From: Chitinivibrionia bacterium
Lineage (GTDB): Bacteria > Fibrobacterota > Chitinivibrionia > Chitinivibrionales > Chitinivibrionaceae
Length of the DNA stretch: 64,000 nucleotides
Direction: 5' to 3'
Assembly: GCA_009779925.1 (NCBI GenBank)
Contig: WRAZ01000002.1
Location: forward strand, 1 to 64,000
Shown: in pieces, positions 17,298-26,317 of the stretch
How the letters are laid out: each line of letters starts with the position of its first letter
Numbering within the stretch: the stretch's first letter is position 1
Position numbers and translations under genes: made by a program
Notes under the pieces: generated by a model
What the model was told of the DNA's origin: nothing
Databases searched by the model: none
Seen by the model: only the letters and a program-made list of their open reading frames with translations

Positions 17298-18632
17298 TTA
17301 TCTTTCTCTAACAAACGGACAATGTTTAACACAATTCCAACAATTAGCGCAAGTTTTCGGATCGATTTTAACTGCTTTTTCTCGGTTTATTAACCTAACT
17401 AAAGATATGCTTTTTGTCGGACAAACAGACAAACAATCTCTGCTTTGACACTTTGAGCAAAAGTTTTTTTCATCGACAAGTGCAAGTTTTGTTAAAGCCA
17501 AATAAAGATACTTTTGCGCTTTGTGATAATCATTAAAGCAACACGCTTGTTTTATCAATAAACATAAACGATCTTTTTCAAAATCTTTAAATTTTTCTGC
17601 GATTTTAGGCTCGTTAAAAAGAGCGTTTTGCTTAAGAAAATTCTGAACTGCAAAAAAATCGTTTAATGCATATATCTCTAAATCTTCAAATTCTTCTTGA
17701 AAATCTTTTGGTTTGGCGGTACGTACATATTCTCTTGCCGTAAGTGGACGCGAAGACAAATTTTCCGGGTGTCGCAAAGGAAACAACATCTCACCTATCG
17801 GAAGCGTTCCTTCCAAATAATATTCGGTTCCTGTGTGAGCTGCTCCCTGCGCGGCACAACCGATATTCGATACCAAATTACAGTCGGGAAGAATGAAAAA
17901 ACCATTATTCACTGCTACAGAAAATTTCAACAAATAACTCCAACTGTTTATCTTACCATTTAAAATCGCTTTTACTTGTGCTAAAATAAATAACATTCTC
18001 GTGTAATTTATATATTCGTCAAAATCCTGTCCATCTTCGTAGTTATCGCACATTTTTGCATATTCTTCAAACTGCGCGGCGGTTTTGTCATGTTTTTCCC
18101 ATGCTCTTCTCCATGTTGCCCAACCCCACATTTCGGACATTCCTACATTATCCTTAAAATAATATGAGTTTGCAGACAATTTTTTTGCATGTTCATTGTG
18201 TCCTTTCACAATCCATAGTTTTTCGTCGTCTTTGTATTTGATAAGCATTTCACTGCAAAATCTGAAAAAACCGTGCGCGGGCAATGTGTCATCTTCAAGA
18301 ATTATCCCCATTTCTTCGTTCTCAAAAAACCAATCGACAGCCGATTCTATCGCCTGTTTGCAACCGAGATTTTTATCGCTGAATTTTGTAAATACTTCGC
18401 AATCCCAGTCAATGCTTTCTAAAACTGCTTTTCGTAAACTTTCGACATTTTCTTTCTCGCCGACTTTGTTTTCCCGCCAACCGTCCGATGAAATATACAA
18501 TTTTTTGGGTTTGGATTTTTTTATCGCGTTAAAAACTTTCATTGTAGTTTCGGTTTTAGAGAAAATACAAAATAAAATCGGCATTTTTTCGTAGTCGTTA
18601 TTGTCGTAAAAATTGTTTTTGTTTAATCTCAT
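17298..18632 (-). CDS. Glycosyltransferase with C-terminal ferredoxin-like tail (paralogue 1)
   Basis: 444 residues. The GT-A domain has MPILFCIFSKTET, IILEDDTLPAHGFF and MWGWATWRRAWEKHD. The tail carries C392-x2-C395-x4-C400-x3-C404-P and C428-x2-C431-x2-C434-x3-C438-P. The start codon lies two bases after the ruvB stop, so this is the first array gene and is likely co-transcribed with ruvA-ruvB. No signal peptide or membrane segment is evident, so the protein is cytosolic. A role in building a surface glycan under redox control is conceivable but is only inference. Confidence 0.7.
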   Translation of the reverse strand: MRLNKNNFYDNNDYEKMPILFCIFSKTETTMKVFNAIKKSKPKKLYISSDGWRENKVGEKENVESLRKAVLESIDWDCEVFTKFSDKNLGCKQAIESAVDWFFENEEMGIILEDDTLPAHGFFRFCSEMLIKYKDDEKLWIVKGHNEHAKKLSANSYYFKDNVGMSEMWGWATWRRAWEKHDKTAAQFEEYAKMCDNYEDGQDFDEYINYTRMLFILAQVKAILNGKINSWSYLLKFSVAVNNGFFILPDCNLVSNIGCAAQGAAHTGTEYYLEGTLPIGEMLFPLRHPENLSSRPLTAREYVRTAKPKDFQEEFEDLEIYALNDFFAVQNFLKQNALFNEPKIAEKFKDFEKDRLCLLIKQACCFNDYHKAQKYLYLALTKLALVDEKNFCSKCQSRDCLSVCPTKSISLVRLINREKAVKIDPKTCANCWNCVKHCPFVRER

Positions 18633-18634
18633 TG

Positions 18635-19687
18635 TTATTCGCCTTCAAAAATACTTGTTTGCAAACTATCTTTTGGGCTTTTTTTGTATTTTGGCTTAAT
18701 TCCGAGCATTTTGTACGTTTTGTCGGTGATTTCCCGTCCTTGCGGCGTGCGCTTCAAAAATCCGCATTGAATTAAATACGGCTCATAAACGTCTTCTATG
18801 GTATCGCTTTCTTCGCCTACCACTACGGCAATATTTTTTATGCCGACCGGACCGCCGTTGTAATGTTCGGCAATAGTTGTAAGTATCGCTCTGTCCATTT
18901 CGTCAAGTCCGATGTCGTCTATTCCGAGCATTTTGCAGGTTTGCGATACAATATCCGTCGTAATAGTCCCGTCTCCGCGAACATCGGCGACATCCCGCAC
19001 CCGACGAAGCAGGCGGTTTGCCACTCTCGGAGTGCCGCGCGAACGTTTTCCGAGTTCCATTGCGGCTTGCGGTTCGCAGGTGATGTTCAAAAGTTTTGCC
19101 GAACGTAAAACCACCTTTTGCATTTCTTCGTCGGTGTAATATTTCATTTGACCTACATAGCCGAAGCGCGCAAGCATTGGCGCAGTAATAAGCCCCGCAC
19201 GGGTTGTTGCGCCTACAAGCGTAAATTTTTTGAGAGGCAATCTTATAGATTTCGCCGCAGGACCTTCACCCGTCATAATATCGAAAACAAAATCCTCGAT
19301 TGCAGGATAAAGCGCCTCTTCAACAACGCGATTAAGTCTGTGAACTTCGTCTATAAAAAAGATTTCTTTTTCATCGAGCCCTGTCAAATTTCCTGCCAAA
19401 TCGCCTTTTTTTTCGAGAACAGGACCCGATGTTGTAGTGATTTGAACGCCCATTTCGTTAGCCAAAATTCGCGCAAGAGTGGTTTTCCCAAGCCCCGGAG
19501 GTCCCGAAAACAGGATGTGGTCAATCGGCTCCCCGCGTTTTTTCGCCGCCGCAACAAAAATAGACAAATTCGCTTTTAATTGCTCCTGCCCGATAAAGTC
19601 GGAAAAGGTCTGCGGACGAAGCGTTCTGTCCAACTCCGTGTCGTCATTATTCGCCGACGGAGTGATTATCCTTGTTATTTCGTGCAT
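18635..19687 (-). CDS. ruvB: Holliday junction branch migration ATPase RuvB
   Basis: 350 residues from the ATG at 19687; an upstream GTG at 19732 would overlap the preceding gene by 34 bases. LRPQTFSDFIGQEQLKANL, Walker A GPPGLGKTTLARILANEMG, Walker B IFFIDEVHRLN, the sensor-1 region LVGATTRAGLITAPMLARFG (Thr-Arg of sensor 1) and the winged-helix part EPYLIQCGFLKRTPQGREIT are all present. RuvB is the hexameric AAA+ motor that drives branch migration with RuvA. It is separated from ruvA by a 70-residue gene; ruvC is not in the window. Confidence 0.97.
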   Translation of the reverse strand: MHEITRIITPSANNDDTELDRTLRPQTFSDFIGQEQLKANLSIFVAAAKKRGEPIDHILFSGPPGLGKTTLARILANEMGVQITTTSGPVLEKKGDLAGNLTGLDEKEIFFIDEVHRLNRVVEEALYPAIEDFVFDIMTGEGPAAKSIRLPLKKFTLVGATTRAGLITAPMLARFGYVGQMKYYTDEEMQKVVLRSAKLLNITCEPQAAMELGKRSRGTPRVANRLLRRVRDVADVRGDGTITTDIVSQTCKMLGIDDIGLDEMDRAILTTIAEHYNGGPVGIKNIAVVVGEESDTIEDVYEPYLIQCGFLKRTPQGREITDKTYKMLGIKPKYKKSPKDSLQTSIFEGE

Positions 19688-19698
19688 AAATTGCCCGC

Positions 19699-19911
19699 TC
19701 AAAGCTTCCTGTTTCGCATTGAATTTAAACACAAAACTCTCGGCTCGTCGCCATAAATCATAGATACCGCCGTCATTACCTTGTTTTCAAGGTCGCGATC
19801 AGAGTCATCGAAAGCGGCTAATTTTTTCCATTCCTCAAGCGTTGGCTCTTTTAGCCCGCGTTCTTTTAATTCTCTTCTTATGGCGTCAATAAAAGCCACG
19901 TTTTTTGTCAT
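19699..19911 (-). CDS. Small conserved-looking protein between ruvA and ruvB
   Basis: 70 residues, charged and mostly helical (AFIDAIRRELKERGLKEPTLEEWKKLAAFDDSDRDLENKVMTAVSMIYGD). It starts three bases after the ruvA stop and ends 11 bases before the ruvB start, so it is embedded in the operon and very probably translated. I do not recognise a family. It has no membrane segment or Cys motif. Confidence 0.6.
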   Translation of the reverse strand: MTKNVAFIDAIRRELKERGLKEPTLEEWKKLAAFDDSDRDLENKVMTAVSMIYGDEPRVLCLNSMRNRKL

Positions 19912-19914
19912 TTT

Positions 19915-20517
19915 CTATATCTCCCTCAAAGCAATTCTTATCCATTCGTGAGCAGGAATGTTTTCGTCCAAAGTTTCATCTAAGTTAATCAAGACATTCC
20001 GCACCTGATTTTCCGTGTAGCCAAGCGCAATAAGTCCTGCAAAAGCGTCTTCGCGCGGAGTTTTCGTAATCGGCTGCGATTTCTCTGCTTTAGCTCTGAT
20101 TGCCACTTTGGATATTCCCGTTAATTTTCCTTTTAATTCCAATATTATTCTCTGCGCCGTTTTGGGTCCAATTCCGCTGACCGTCTTAAACGGCGAAATA
20201 TTTTCGTTTTCTACGGCATTTGCAATTTCTTCAGCTTTCAGTCCCGACAAAATGCTCAAGCCGACCTTTGGTCCTATTCCGCTGACATCGATGAGTTTCA
20301 GAAAAACGTCCCGCTCTTCTTTGGAAATAAACCCGTAAAGCGCTTGCGAATTTTCGCTGATGTGATAATATGCGAAAAGAAAAACGTCCTCGCCGACACT
20401 CGGCAAGGCAAGCGATGTATTAAACGAAATTCCCAGTTTATAACCCACGCCGCCCACGTCTATAACGGCTGTTCCCGCATCACTGTGAAATAATTTTCCG
20501 TGAAAAAACTCAAACAT
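19915..20517 (-). CDS. ruvA: Holliday junction recognition protein RuvA
   Basis: 200 residues, normal length. The N-terminal OB-fold domain begins MFEFFHGKLFHSDAGTAVIDVGGVGYKLGIS; two helix-hairpin-helix motifs follow (LIDVSGIGPKVGLSIL and FKTVSGIGPKTAQRIILELKGKL), and the C-terminal three-helix RuvB-binding domain ends the protein (DAFAGLIALGYTENQV). The protein clamps four-way junctions and loads RuvB. It heads the ruvA-small gene-ruvB-glycosyltransferase run, 79 bp downstream of mtaB. Confidence 0.96.
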   Translation of the reverse strand: MFEFFHGKLFHSDAGTAVIDVGGVGYKLGISFNTSLALPSVGEDVFLFAYYHISENSQALYGFISKEERDVFLKLIDVSGIGPKVGLSILSGLKAEEIANAVENENISPFKTVSGIGPKTAQRIILELKGKLTGISKVAIRAKAEKSQPITKTPREDAFAGLIALGYTENQVRNVLINLDETLDENIPAHEWIRIALREI

Positions 20518-20596
20518 TTATTGCCCCAATAATCTATGTATCTGTTTTTTGTTATAAAAATACGTTTTGCCAAAACAAAAAAGTGAGAAACATTTT

Positions 20597-21895
20597 TTAT
20601 TTCGCGCTATCTGCCTCAAATGAATTATCTTTCAAATTATAGCGTTTCAAGACTATTTCGACCGTTTCGTTCTTTTTGAACAAAGAGTTTTTCTCGCCCT
20701 TTACACGCAAGAAATTACTCGTAATTCCGTTTAATCCGCCGCCTGCTTCAACTATTATTCTCTCGCTATTACCTATTCGCGAACGCGCAAACGCCTCTTG
20801 CTGCTCAGAAAATATTTTTTTTAGCGTTTCGCTTCTCTGCTTTTTTGTTTTTTCACATAATTGAGGCAATTCTGCGGCAGGTGTATTCGGACGAGCGGAA
20901 TACGTAAAAACGTGTCCGTAATTAAAGCCGAATTTTGTGATGTTTTTGCAGGTTTCAATAAAATTTTCGTCGCTCTCTTCGGGAAATCCGACAATAAAAT
21001 CGCCGCCGAGGTTTAATTTGGGCATAGATTTTCTGTATTTTTGCAGATTTTCAAGAAAATTTTCGATTGCTTGGGAGCTTCTGTTCATCTTTGTAAGGAC
21101 TTCCGCCGACAGCGACTGAACGGAAACGTGCAAATGCCGACAAATCTGCGGATTTTGTATCATAAATTCAAACAGTTTTTCGTCGCAATCACTTGGGTTC
21201 ATTGAAGATAGTCGCAGTCGCACGTTTTTGTCGAGAGAAATTATGCTCTTTGCAACATCAATAAAAGTTTTCTCCGAATTTGAGTATTGTCCTATGTGAG
21301 TTCCTGTTAAGACTATCTCCTTATATCCCAGAGATATAGCGTTTTTTGCGAGCGCAATTATTTTATCGAAATCCGCACTTTTCGGCATTCCGCGCAAATA
21401 CGGTACAATGCAATAACTGCAAAGCGAAGCACAGCCTTCTTCTATCTTTATCGACAGTCGCGTTCTGTCCGAATTTTTGGGGTCTTCAATAAACTCCGAG
21501 AGTGGTAAAATGCCGCCGTTTTCCAAATTCTCGACAAAAACACCATTTTTTTTGCTGTTTATAATGTCGAATATGTCGTTTTTTCTCGCGTTTCCTATAA
21601 TAAAATCAACACTTTTTAATTTCGGCGAGTTTTGTTGCGCCAAACAGCCGACAGCTACGATTTTTGCCTGCGGATATTTTCTTTTCAGCGAATTTAAGTA
21701 TTTTATGTTTTTGTCTTCGGCGGTTTGGGTTACCGAACAGGTATTAACTATAATAAAATCAGCGGATGCAAAATCTTTTCCGTCATAAATAATATTAAAG
21801 CCGTTTAGACGAAACTGCGAGGCAATTCCGTCTATTTCTTCCTTGTTTGTTCGGCAACCAAACGAATTAAATGCAACTGACAAGCCTGACGACAT
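20597..21895 (-). CDS. mtaB: tRNA t6A37 methylthiotransferase MtaB-like
   Basis: About 432 residues from the ATG at 21895, which overlaps the stop of the chemoreceptor gene (TGATG). The N-terminal UPF0004 domain supplies three Cys (SFGCRTN, NTCSVT, VGCLAQ), the radical-SAM CxxxCxxC motif is EEGCASLCSYCIVPYLRG, and a C-terminal TRAM-like part follows. The MtaB subgroup converts t6A to ms2t6A at position 37 of some tRNAs. The fit to MtaB rather than MiaB or RimO is by overall length and the GCRTN/NTCSVT motifs, and is fairly sure. Confidence 0.85.
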   Translation of the reverse strand: MSSGLSVAFNSFGCRTNKEEIDGIASQFRLNGFNIIYDGKDFASADFIIVNTCSVTQTAEDKNIKYLNSLKRKYPQAKIVAVGCLAQQNSPKLKSVDFIIGNARKNDIFDIINSKKNGVFVENLENGGILPLSEFIEDPKNSDRTRLSIKIEEGCASLCSYCIVPYLRGMPKSADFDKIIALAKNAISLGYKEIVLTGTHIGQYSNSEKTFIDVAKSIISLDKNVRLRLSSMNPSDCDEKLFEFMIQNPQICRHLHVSVQSLSAEVLTKMNRSSQAIENFLENLQKYRKSMPKLNLGGDFIVGFPEESDENFIETCKNITKFGFNYGHVFTYSARPNTPAAELPQLCEKTKKQRSETLKKIFSEQQEAFARSRIGNSERIIVEAGGGLNGITSNFLRVKGEKNSLFKKNETVEIVLKRYNLKDNSFEADSAK

Positions 21896-23820
21896 CAATA
21901 ACTTCCGAAATTGTCGTCATCGAACGGAATTAATGTTTCCGCCTTTGCCGCTCCTGCAGGTTTATAGCTAATTTTCGCAGTCGATTTTTTTGAAGCCCCG
22001 AATTTGTTTGCCGCTCTGTTCTGCGTAATCGTTCTTGCTTCTTTTGCCGCTTCGCCGTCAACAACACCGATTAAATCGCCGACCAAATCATTCATAGAAA
22101 GCGCTTGGCTACTTAATTCCTCGGCGCTTGCCGCTAACTCTTCGGACGCGCTCGCGTTTGCTTGCGTCACTTGATCCATACTTCCGATTGCAACGTTTAC
22201 TTGTGAAATACCTTTTGCTTGTTCGTCGGCGGCAAGGGTGATTTCACTTACTATCGATGATATTCTTTTTGACGCTTCCGCAATTTTTTCGATAGCCTCT
22301 GCTGTTTCGTCCGCAAAAGTTACGCCGCGTGTACTGCTTAATTGCGAACTTTCTATAAGCGTTGCCGTTTTCTTTGCGCTTTCGGCGCTTCGCTGTGCAA
22401 GATTTCTCACTTCTTCCGCAACAACCGCAAAACCTTTGCCCGCCTCGCCCGCTCTTGCCGCCTCTACCGCCGCATTAAGAGCCAAAAGGTTGGTTTGGAA
22501 AGCAATGTCGTCAATATCTTTAAGGATTTTTGCAGTATCGTCGCTCGATTTTTGAATTTCAAGAACCGCTTCCTGCAAGCGTTTCATTGCATTTTGGCTG
22601 TCTTTCGCTTTTTGAACGCTGTCCTGAACTATGGTATCGGCATTTCTTGCGTTATCTGCAGATTGCTTTGTCATTGACGTAATCTCGTTAAGCGAAGATG
22701 AAATTTCTTCCAAACTTGCCGCTTGTTCGCTTGCGCCGCTTGCCATTCCTTGTGATGTACTCGAAATTTCTCCCGAAGCCGCCGTAACCTGACCGGAGCC
22801 CGACGAAAGCCCGCTTATTGCCGCAGAAATCGGCTTAACTATAGAGTTTGTTATAACGACACCCAAGAAGGCTCCGAGAATAATCGCAATAATTAGTAAT
22901 GTAATCGTGATTATAACGCTGGTATGCAAAGTTATCGCCGCCGACCTTGTTTCGTTTTCCGCTCTATTTTTTGTCGCCTCTATTAAAGCGTTCACTTCTT
23001 GAGCAAACGTACCCAAATCTCCGCTAAATCTCTGCTGGTGTGTATTTACTCTTGCTTGCAATGTCGCATATTCAACAAAAATGTTTGAATAACGCTGATA
23101 ATTTTCTCTCAGCACGCTATACAATCTTCGGGTTTCGCTTGAAATCGACGTCGATGCCAATATTCTGTCAATATTATTCAAACCGTTTCCGAAATTTGCG
23201 GTAATAGAACGGGTATTGGCAGTATCGACCGTTTGGCAAAATCTTGTAATATCTACCAACTGACCGAATATGTAGGCAACAAGATTAAACGAATTGTCGC
23301 GAACTTCCTGAGATGTGTTTGGGTCTCGGTAAACAGAATTTCTTAATTCTACCGCAGTACTGGAAACGTTTATGCCTACAGAGTCAAGCGTGCCTCTCAA
23401 GGCAAATTGTCTTAAACCTATGTTGACCAAACTGTCGTATTGAATTCTTAATGTTCTGAGTTTCGGCTCAAGCGTTCTTATTGTGTTTTCGAGAACGGGC
23501 AAATTATTCGTCGTTCGCAACAATTCGCGCGCATTTCCGAAATGCGAGTCCAAATCCGAAAAGTTTCTGCGCGCCGAATTCAAATAATTGTCTTCAAGCA
23601 AGTATGCATATAATGCCGAATTCATAATAAGGTCATCGACCGACTGCTGAATTGGCGCAGAAATGCTTATCGACGGCATTATTTCGTACGCAATAAAGTT
23701 CGACGTAGCTCCCGCCGAATTCATATTGATTGACGCTACGACACCCAAAATTGCCGTAACTAAAAGTAGTATAACTGCAAGTGCCGTAATTTTCGCACTC
23801 AATTTAAGTTTGTTGAACAC
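21895..23820 (-). CDS. Methyl-accepting chemotaxis protein
   Basis: 641 residues. TM1 is at about residues 11-31 ([20 protein letters not shown]), a periplasmic helical-bundle sensor of about 270 residues follows, then TM2 near 305-325 ([21 protein letters not shown]). The signalling hairpin tip is present as [43 protein letters not shown] is short or degenerate. No NWETF-type CheB/CheR tether is seen; the tail ends FDDDNFGSY. The ligand cannot be deduced. Its presence agrees with flgJ/flgN later in the window: the cell is probably motile and chemotactic. Confidence 0.95.
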   Translation of the reverse strand: MFNKLKLSAKITALAVILLLVTAILGVVASINMNSAGATSNFIAYEIMPSISISAPIQQSVDDLIMNSALYAYLLEDNYLNSARRNFSDLDSHFGNARELLRTTNNLPVLENTIRTLEPKLRTLRIQYDSLVNIGLRQFALRGTLDSVGINVSSTAVELRNSVYRDPNTSQEVRDNSFNLVAYIFGQLVDITRFCQTVDTANTRSITANFGNGLNNIDRILASTSISSETRRLYSVLRENYQRYSNIFVEYATLQARVNTHQQRFSGDLGTFAQEVNALIEATKNRAENETRSAAITLHTSVIITITLLIIAIILGAFLGVVITNSIVKPISAAISGLSSGSGQVTAASGEISSTSQGMASGASEQAASLEEISSSLNEITSMTKQSADNARNADTIVQDSVQKAKDSQNAMKRLQEAVLEIQKSSDDTAKILKDIDDIAFQTNLLALNAAVEAARAGEAGKGFAVVAEEVRNLAQRSAESAKKTATLIESSQLSSTRGVTFADETAEAIEKIAEASKRISSIVSEITLAADEQAKGISQVNVAIGSMDQVTQANASASEELAASAEELSSQALSMNDLVGDLIGVVDGEAAKEARTITQNRAANKFGASKKSTAKISYKPAGAAKAETLIPFDDDNFGSY

Positions 23821-23992
23821 AAATACCTCCTAAAAGGGTTTAACATTTTTTTTACTCGTGAATAATATAATATTTGTAAATATAAAAATGTACAAAAAGT
23901 GCGTTTTTCTGAATTTTTTTTCACAAATCATTTTTAATGAAAAACGAAACGCTTTGCAAACAGTTTTTACAGCAAATTGAAGCAGTGCAAAA

Positions 23993-24025
23993 CAGAGGGC
24001 GACCGCAAAAAGCCGCCGCCCTCTG
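23993..24025 (-). terminator. Intrinsic terminator of the aldolase gene
   Basis: A 9-bp stem CAGAGGGCG/CGCCCTCTG with a 15-base loop, 18 bp past the fba stop and followed on the minus strand by TTTTGC. The rest of the 223-bp gap to the chemoreceptor gene is A/T-rich and contains likely promoter sequence for it (ATAATATAAT region near 23861-23875). Confidence 0.8.
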
Positions 24026-24043
24026 AAAGCTAAAAACCAAAAA

Positions 24044-25123
24044 TTAGTTTCTGTTCAAAGAATTAAGGTCTTTGTAAGCCAACAGCAAACGCTCAACCAT
24101 ACCTTCTTCCATTTTACGAAGCCACACGCGCGGGTCGTAATACTTCTTGTTCGGTTTGTCTTCGCCTTCGGGGTTGCCCAACTGTCCTTGCAAGTAGCCT
24201 TCGTTTGCTTTGTAGAAGTTCAAAATTCCTTCCCAAGCCGCCCACTGCGTATCGGTGTCAATATTCATTTTGATAACGCCGTAGCCCAAGCTTTCTTCGA
24301 TTTTTTCGGGCTCACTTCCGCTTCCGCCGTGGAAAACGAAATTAACAGGATTGCTTCCCGCAGGAAGATTGTGTTTCTTTTCGATATATTTTTGCGATTC
24401 GTCCAAAATTTTCGGCTCAAGCATAACGTTGCCCGGTTTGTAAACGCCGTGAACGTTTCCGAAGCTCGCTGCAATCGTGAAATTCGGCGATACTTTGCTG
24501 AGTTCTTCGTAAGCGTAGCATACGTCTTCGGGTTTTGTGTAAAGCTCTGATTTTTCAACGTGAGAGTTATCGACGCCATCTTCTTCTCCGCCCGTAATTC
24601 CGAGTTCGATTTCGAGCGTCATTCCCATTTTCGCCATTTTTGCAAGGCGCTCTTGGCACATTTTAATGTTTTCAACAAGCGGCTCTTCCGAGAAATCCAA
24701 CATGTGTGAAGAAAACAAAGGTTTACCTGTCGCCGCGAAGTGTTTTTCGCTTTCCGCAATAAGTCCGTCAACCCAAGGAAGCAATTTTTTCGCGCAGTGG
24801 TCTGTGTGAAGAATTACGATAACTCCATAAGCTTCCGCAAGCGCCTGAATATGTTTTGCACCCGCAACGCAACCCAAAATAGCCTCTTTTTGGTCGCCGA
24901 GTTTAAGTCCTTTTCCAGCGTTAAACGCCGCGCCGCCGTTAGAAAACTGAATAATAATCGGCGAATTTGCCTTTTTTGCCGCTTCCATAGCCGCGTTGAT
25001 AGAATCGCTACCGACAACATTAACCGCAGGAAGTGCGAAACCTTCTTTTCTTGCGATAGCAAATACTTTGCTTACATCGTCCCCGAAAATCACTCCGGGC
25101 TTTACTTCATTGAAAATCCCCAT
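24044..25123 (-). CDS. fbaA: Class II fructose-1,6-bisphosphate aldolase
   Basis: 359 residues from the ATG at 25123, with AAGGAG nine bases upstream. It closely matches the E. coli FbaA type: EVKPGVIFGDDVSKVF start, NSPIIIQFSNGGAAF, the zinc-binding ILHTDHCAKKLLPW, EIELGITGGEEDGVDNS, ASFGNVHGVYKPGNV, NFVFHGGSGS and MNIDTDTQWA. The enzyme cleaves or forms fructose-1,6-bisphosphate in glycolysis and gluconeogenesis. It is monocistronic, with a terminator behind it and a hairpin-bearing upstream region. Confidence 0.97.
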   Translation of the reverse strand: MGIFNEVKPGVIFGDDVSKVFAIARKEGFALPAVNVVGSDSINAAMEAAKKANSPIIIQFSNGGAAFNAGKGLKLGDQKEAILGCVAGAKHIQALAEAYGVIVILHTDHCAKKLLPWVDGLIAESEKHFAATGKPLFSSHMLDFSEEPLVENIKMCQERLAKMAKMGMTLEIELGITGGEEDGVDNSHVEKSELYTKPEDVCYAYEELSKVSPNFTIAASFGNVHGVYKPGNVMLEPKILDESQKYIEKKHNLPAGSNPVNFVFHGGSGSEPEKIEESLGYGVIKMNIDTDTQWAAWEGILNFYKANEGYLQGQLGNPEGEDKPNKKYYDPRVWLRKMEEGMVERLLLAYKDLNSLNRN

Positions 25124-25193
25124 AAGATACAACTCCTTAAATTTTAGATTAAAACCGAAATTTTGCCGTAAAAATACTATTTGGGCAAAGGTC

Positions 25194-25211
25194 GGGCGAC
25201 ATTAGTCGCCC
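25194..25211. promoter_or_regulatory. Hairpin upstream of fbaA
   Basis: A perfect 7-bp stem GGGCGAC/GTCGCCC with an ATTA loop lies about 70 bp upstream of the fbaA start. No T run follows on the minus strand, so it is not an obvious terminator for the upstream gene, which has its own at 25268-25309. It may be a leader structure or an operator. Confidence 0.35.
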
Positions 25212-25267
25212 ATTTTGTGTAATTTTTGTGTAAATTCCGAAGTATTTCATTCATAAACACATCCGTT

Positions 25268-25309
25268 AAACAGACCAAAGTGCGAAAAAGTCGTAAGTTT
25301 GGTCTGTTT
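25268..25309. terminator. Intrinsic terminator of the envelope operon
   Basis: A 12-bp stem AAACAGACCAAA/TTTGGTCTGTTT with an 18-base loop, 21 bp past the stop of the 25330-26313 gene. T runs on both strands make it potentially bidirectional. It closes the eight-gene run that starts at 33912. Confidence 0.75.
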
Positions 25310-25329
25310 TTTGTGAGAAAGATGTTTTT

Positions 25330-26313
25330 TCACTCAAACACCCGCAAATGCGGGAAGCCGTTGTTTGTTTCGGGGATTATTCGCCAAATTGTAGAAAAGT
25401 CCCAGTTGATGAAAGTTTCTTGTTGGCGCATTTCGGCTTCGGTTATCATTCTTGAATTATTTGCGTTGCCGCTTCCGACTAATCTGTTTCCGACGACGTT
25501 TCCTGAAGCGAAACTGCGAGTAAGCCAAGTTGGGGTAAAGTTTAAGCCCGCTAATCCTCCTACCCTTGTATTGTTTCCTGCGGCGCTTACATCTGCCGCG
25601 GCATAAGTTCTTTCGATTGCGCCTTGATTATCTCCGACTAATCCGCCGACAAAATCGTTTCCTGCGACTACTCCGATAAAATAACTATTTATTATATTGC
25701 CGTTTGGAATGCCGCTTGTGTTAATACCTACCAAGCCGCCGATACGATCCCCGCTTCCGATTATATTTCCCTCGGCAAAGCAATTTTCTATCGTTCCTTG
25801 ATTTCTTCCTGCTAACCCGCCGACAATGCCGCCGCCTGTAATATCAACAATAACGCCTAAGTTTCTGACTATTGCGACGGAAGCAATATTTCCGAAAAAA
25901 CCTTGAAGATCGCTTGTGCTGTTTATTTTTATCCCGCTTACAATATTTCCGTTGCCATTGAATGTGCCGTTAAATGTTCTGTTGTTTGCATTTCCAATCG
26001 GCACCCACGCGCCGCTTTGGATTTCTATGTTGTTCATAAGCGTGATTGTTCGACCGTTAAATTGATTTGTGCCTGCGTTTACCAATCTCGCGATTTCTCT
26101 TAAATGCGCTTCGGTCGATATTGAAATTTGTGCGGCGTTCCAGTTTATTTGTCCGCTGTCGCCACCACCGCCGCCATTGTCTCCGTCGTTTCCTCCTCCT
26201 CCGCCACCACCGCTTGTATTGCCGTCGAGATACACATTTTTTACTATGAAATCGCAGGAAACGAGCGTTAAAAGGCAAAAAAGCACTGTCGATAAAAATA
26301 TTGTTTTCTTCAT
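25330..26313 (-). CDS. GLUG-repeat lipoprotein
   Basis: 327 residues. The lipoprotein signal is MKKTIFLSTVLFCLLTLVSC with Cys20 as anchor, followed by a Gly/Asn/Asp-rich flexible linker (residues 33-54) and a domain beginning INWNAAQISISTEAHLREIARLVNAG. GLUG repeats follow, with the recurring pattern VGGLVGxNxGxIExxYAxxxV (about five copies), which form a beta-helix in family members. It ends NGFPHLRVFE. GLUG proteins are surface-exposed, often adhesins. It is the last gene of the operon, four bases after the barrel gene, and a paralogue lies at 45487-46392. Confidence 0.8.
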   Translation of the reverse strand: MKKTIFLSTVLFCLLTLVSCDFIVKNVYLDGNTSGGGGGGGNDGDNGGGGGDSGQINWNAAQISISTEAHLREIARLVNAGTNQFNGRTITLMNNIEIQSGAWVPIGNANNRTFNGTFNGNGNIVSGIKINSTSDLQGFFGNIASVAIVRNLGVIVDITGGGIVGGLAGRNQGTIENCFAEGNIIGSGDRIGGLVGINTSGIPNGNIINSYFIGVVAGNDFVGGLVGDNQGAIERTYAAADVSAAGNNTRVGGLAGLNFTPTWLTRSFASGNVVGNRLVGSGNANNSRMITEAEMRQQETFINWDFSTIWRIIPETNNGFPHLRVFE

Positions 26314-26317
26314 AAAT

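Noticed and set aside
17260-17332. N-terminal extension of glycosyltransferase paralogue 2
   Set aside because: It would overlap the previous gene, and a very strong GGAGGAGGGAG precedes the ATG at 17260 that aligns with the paralogues' starts.
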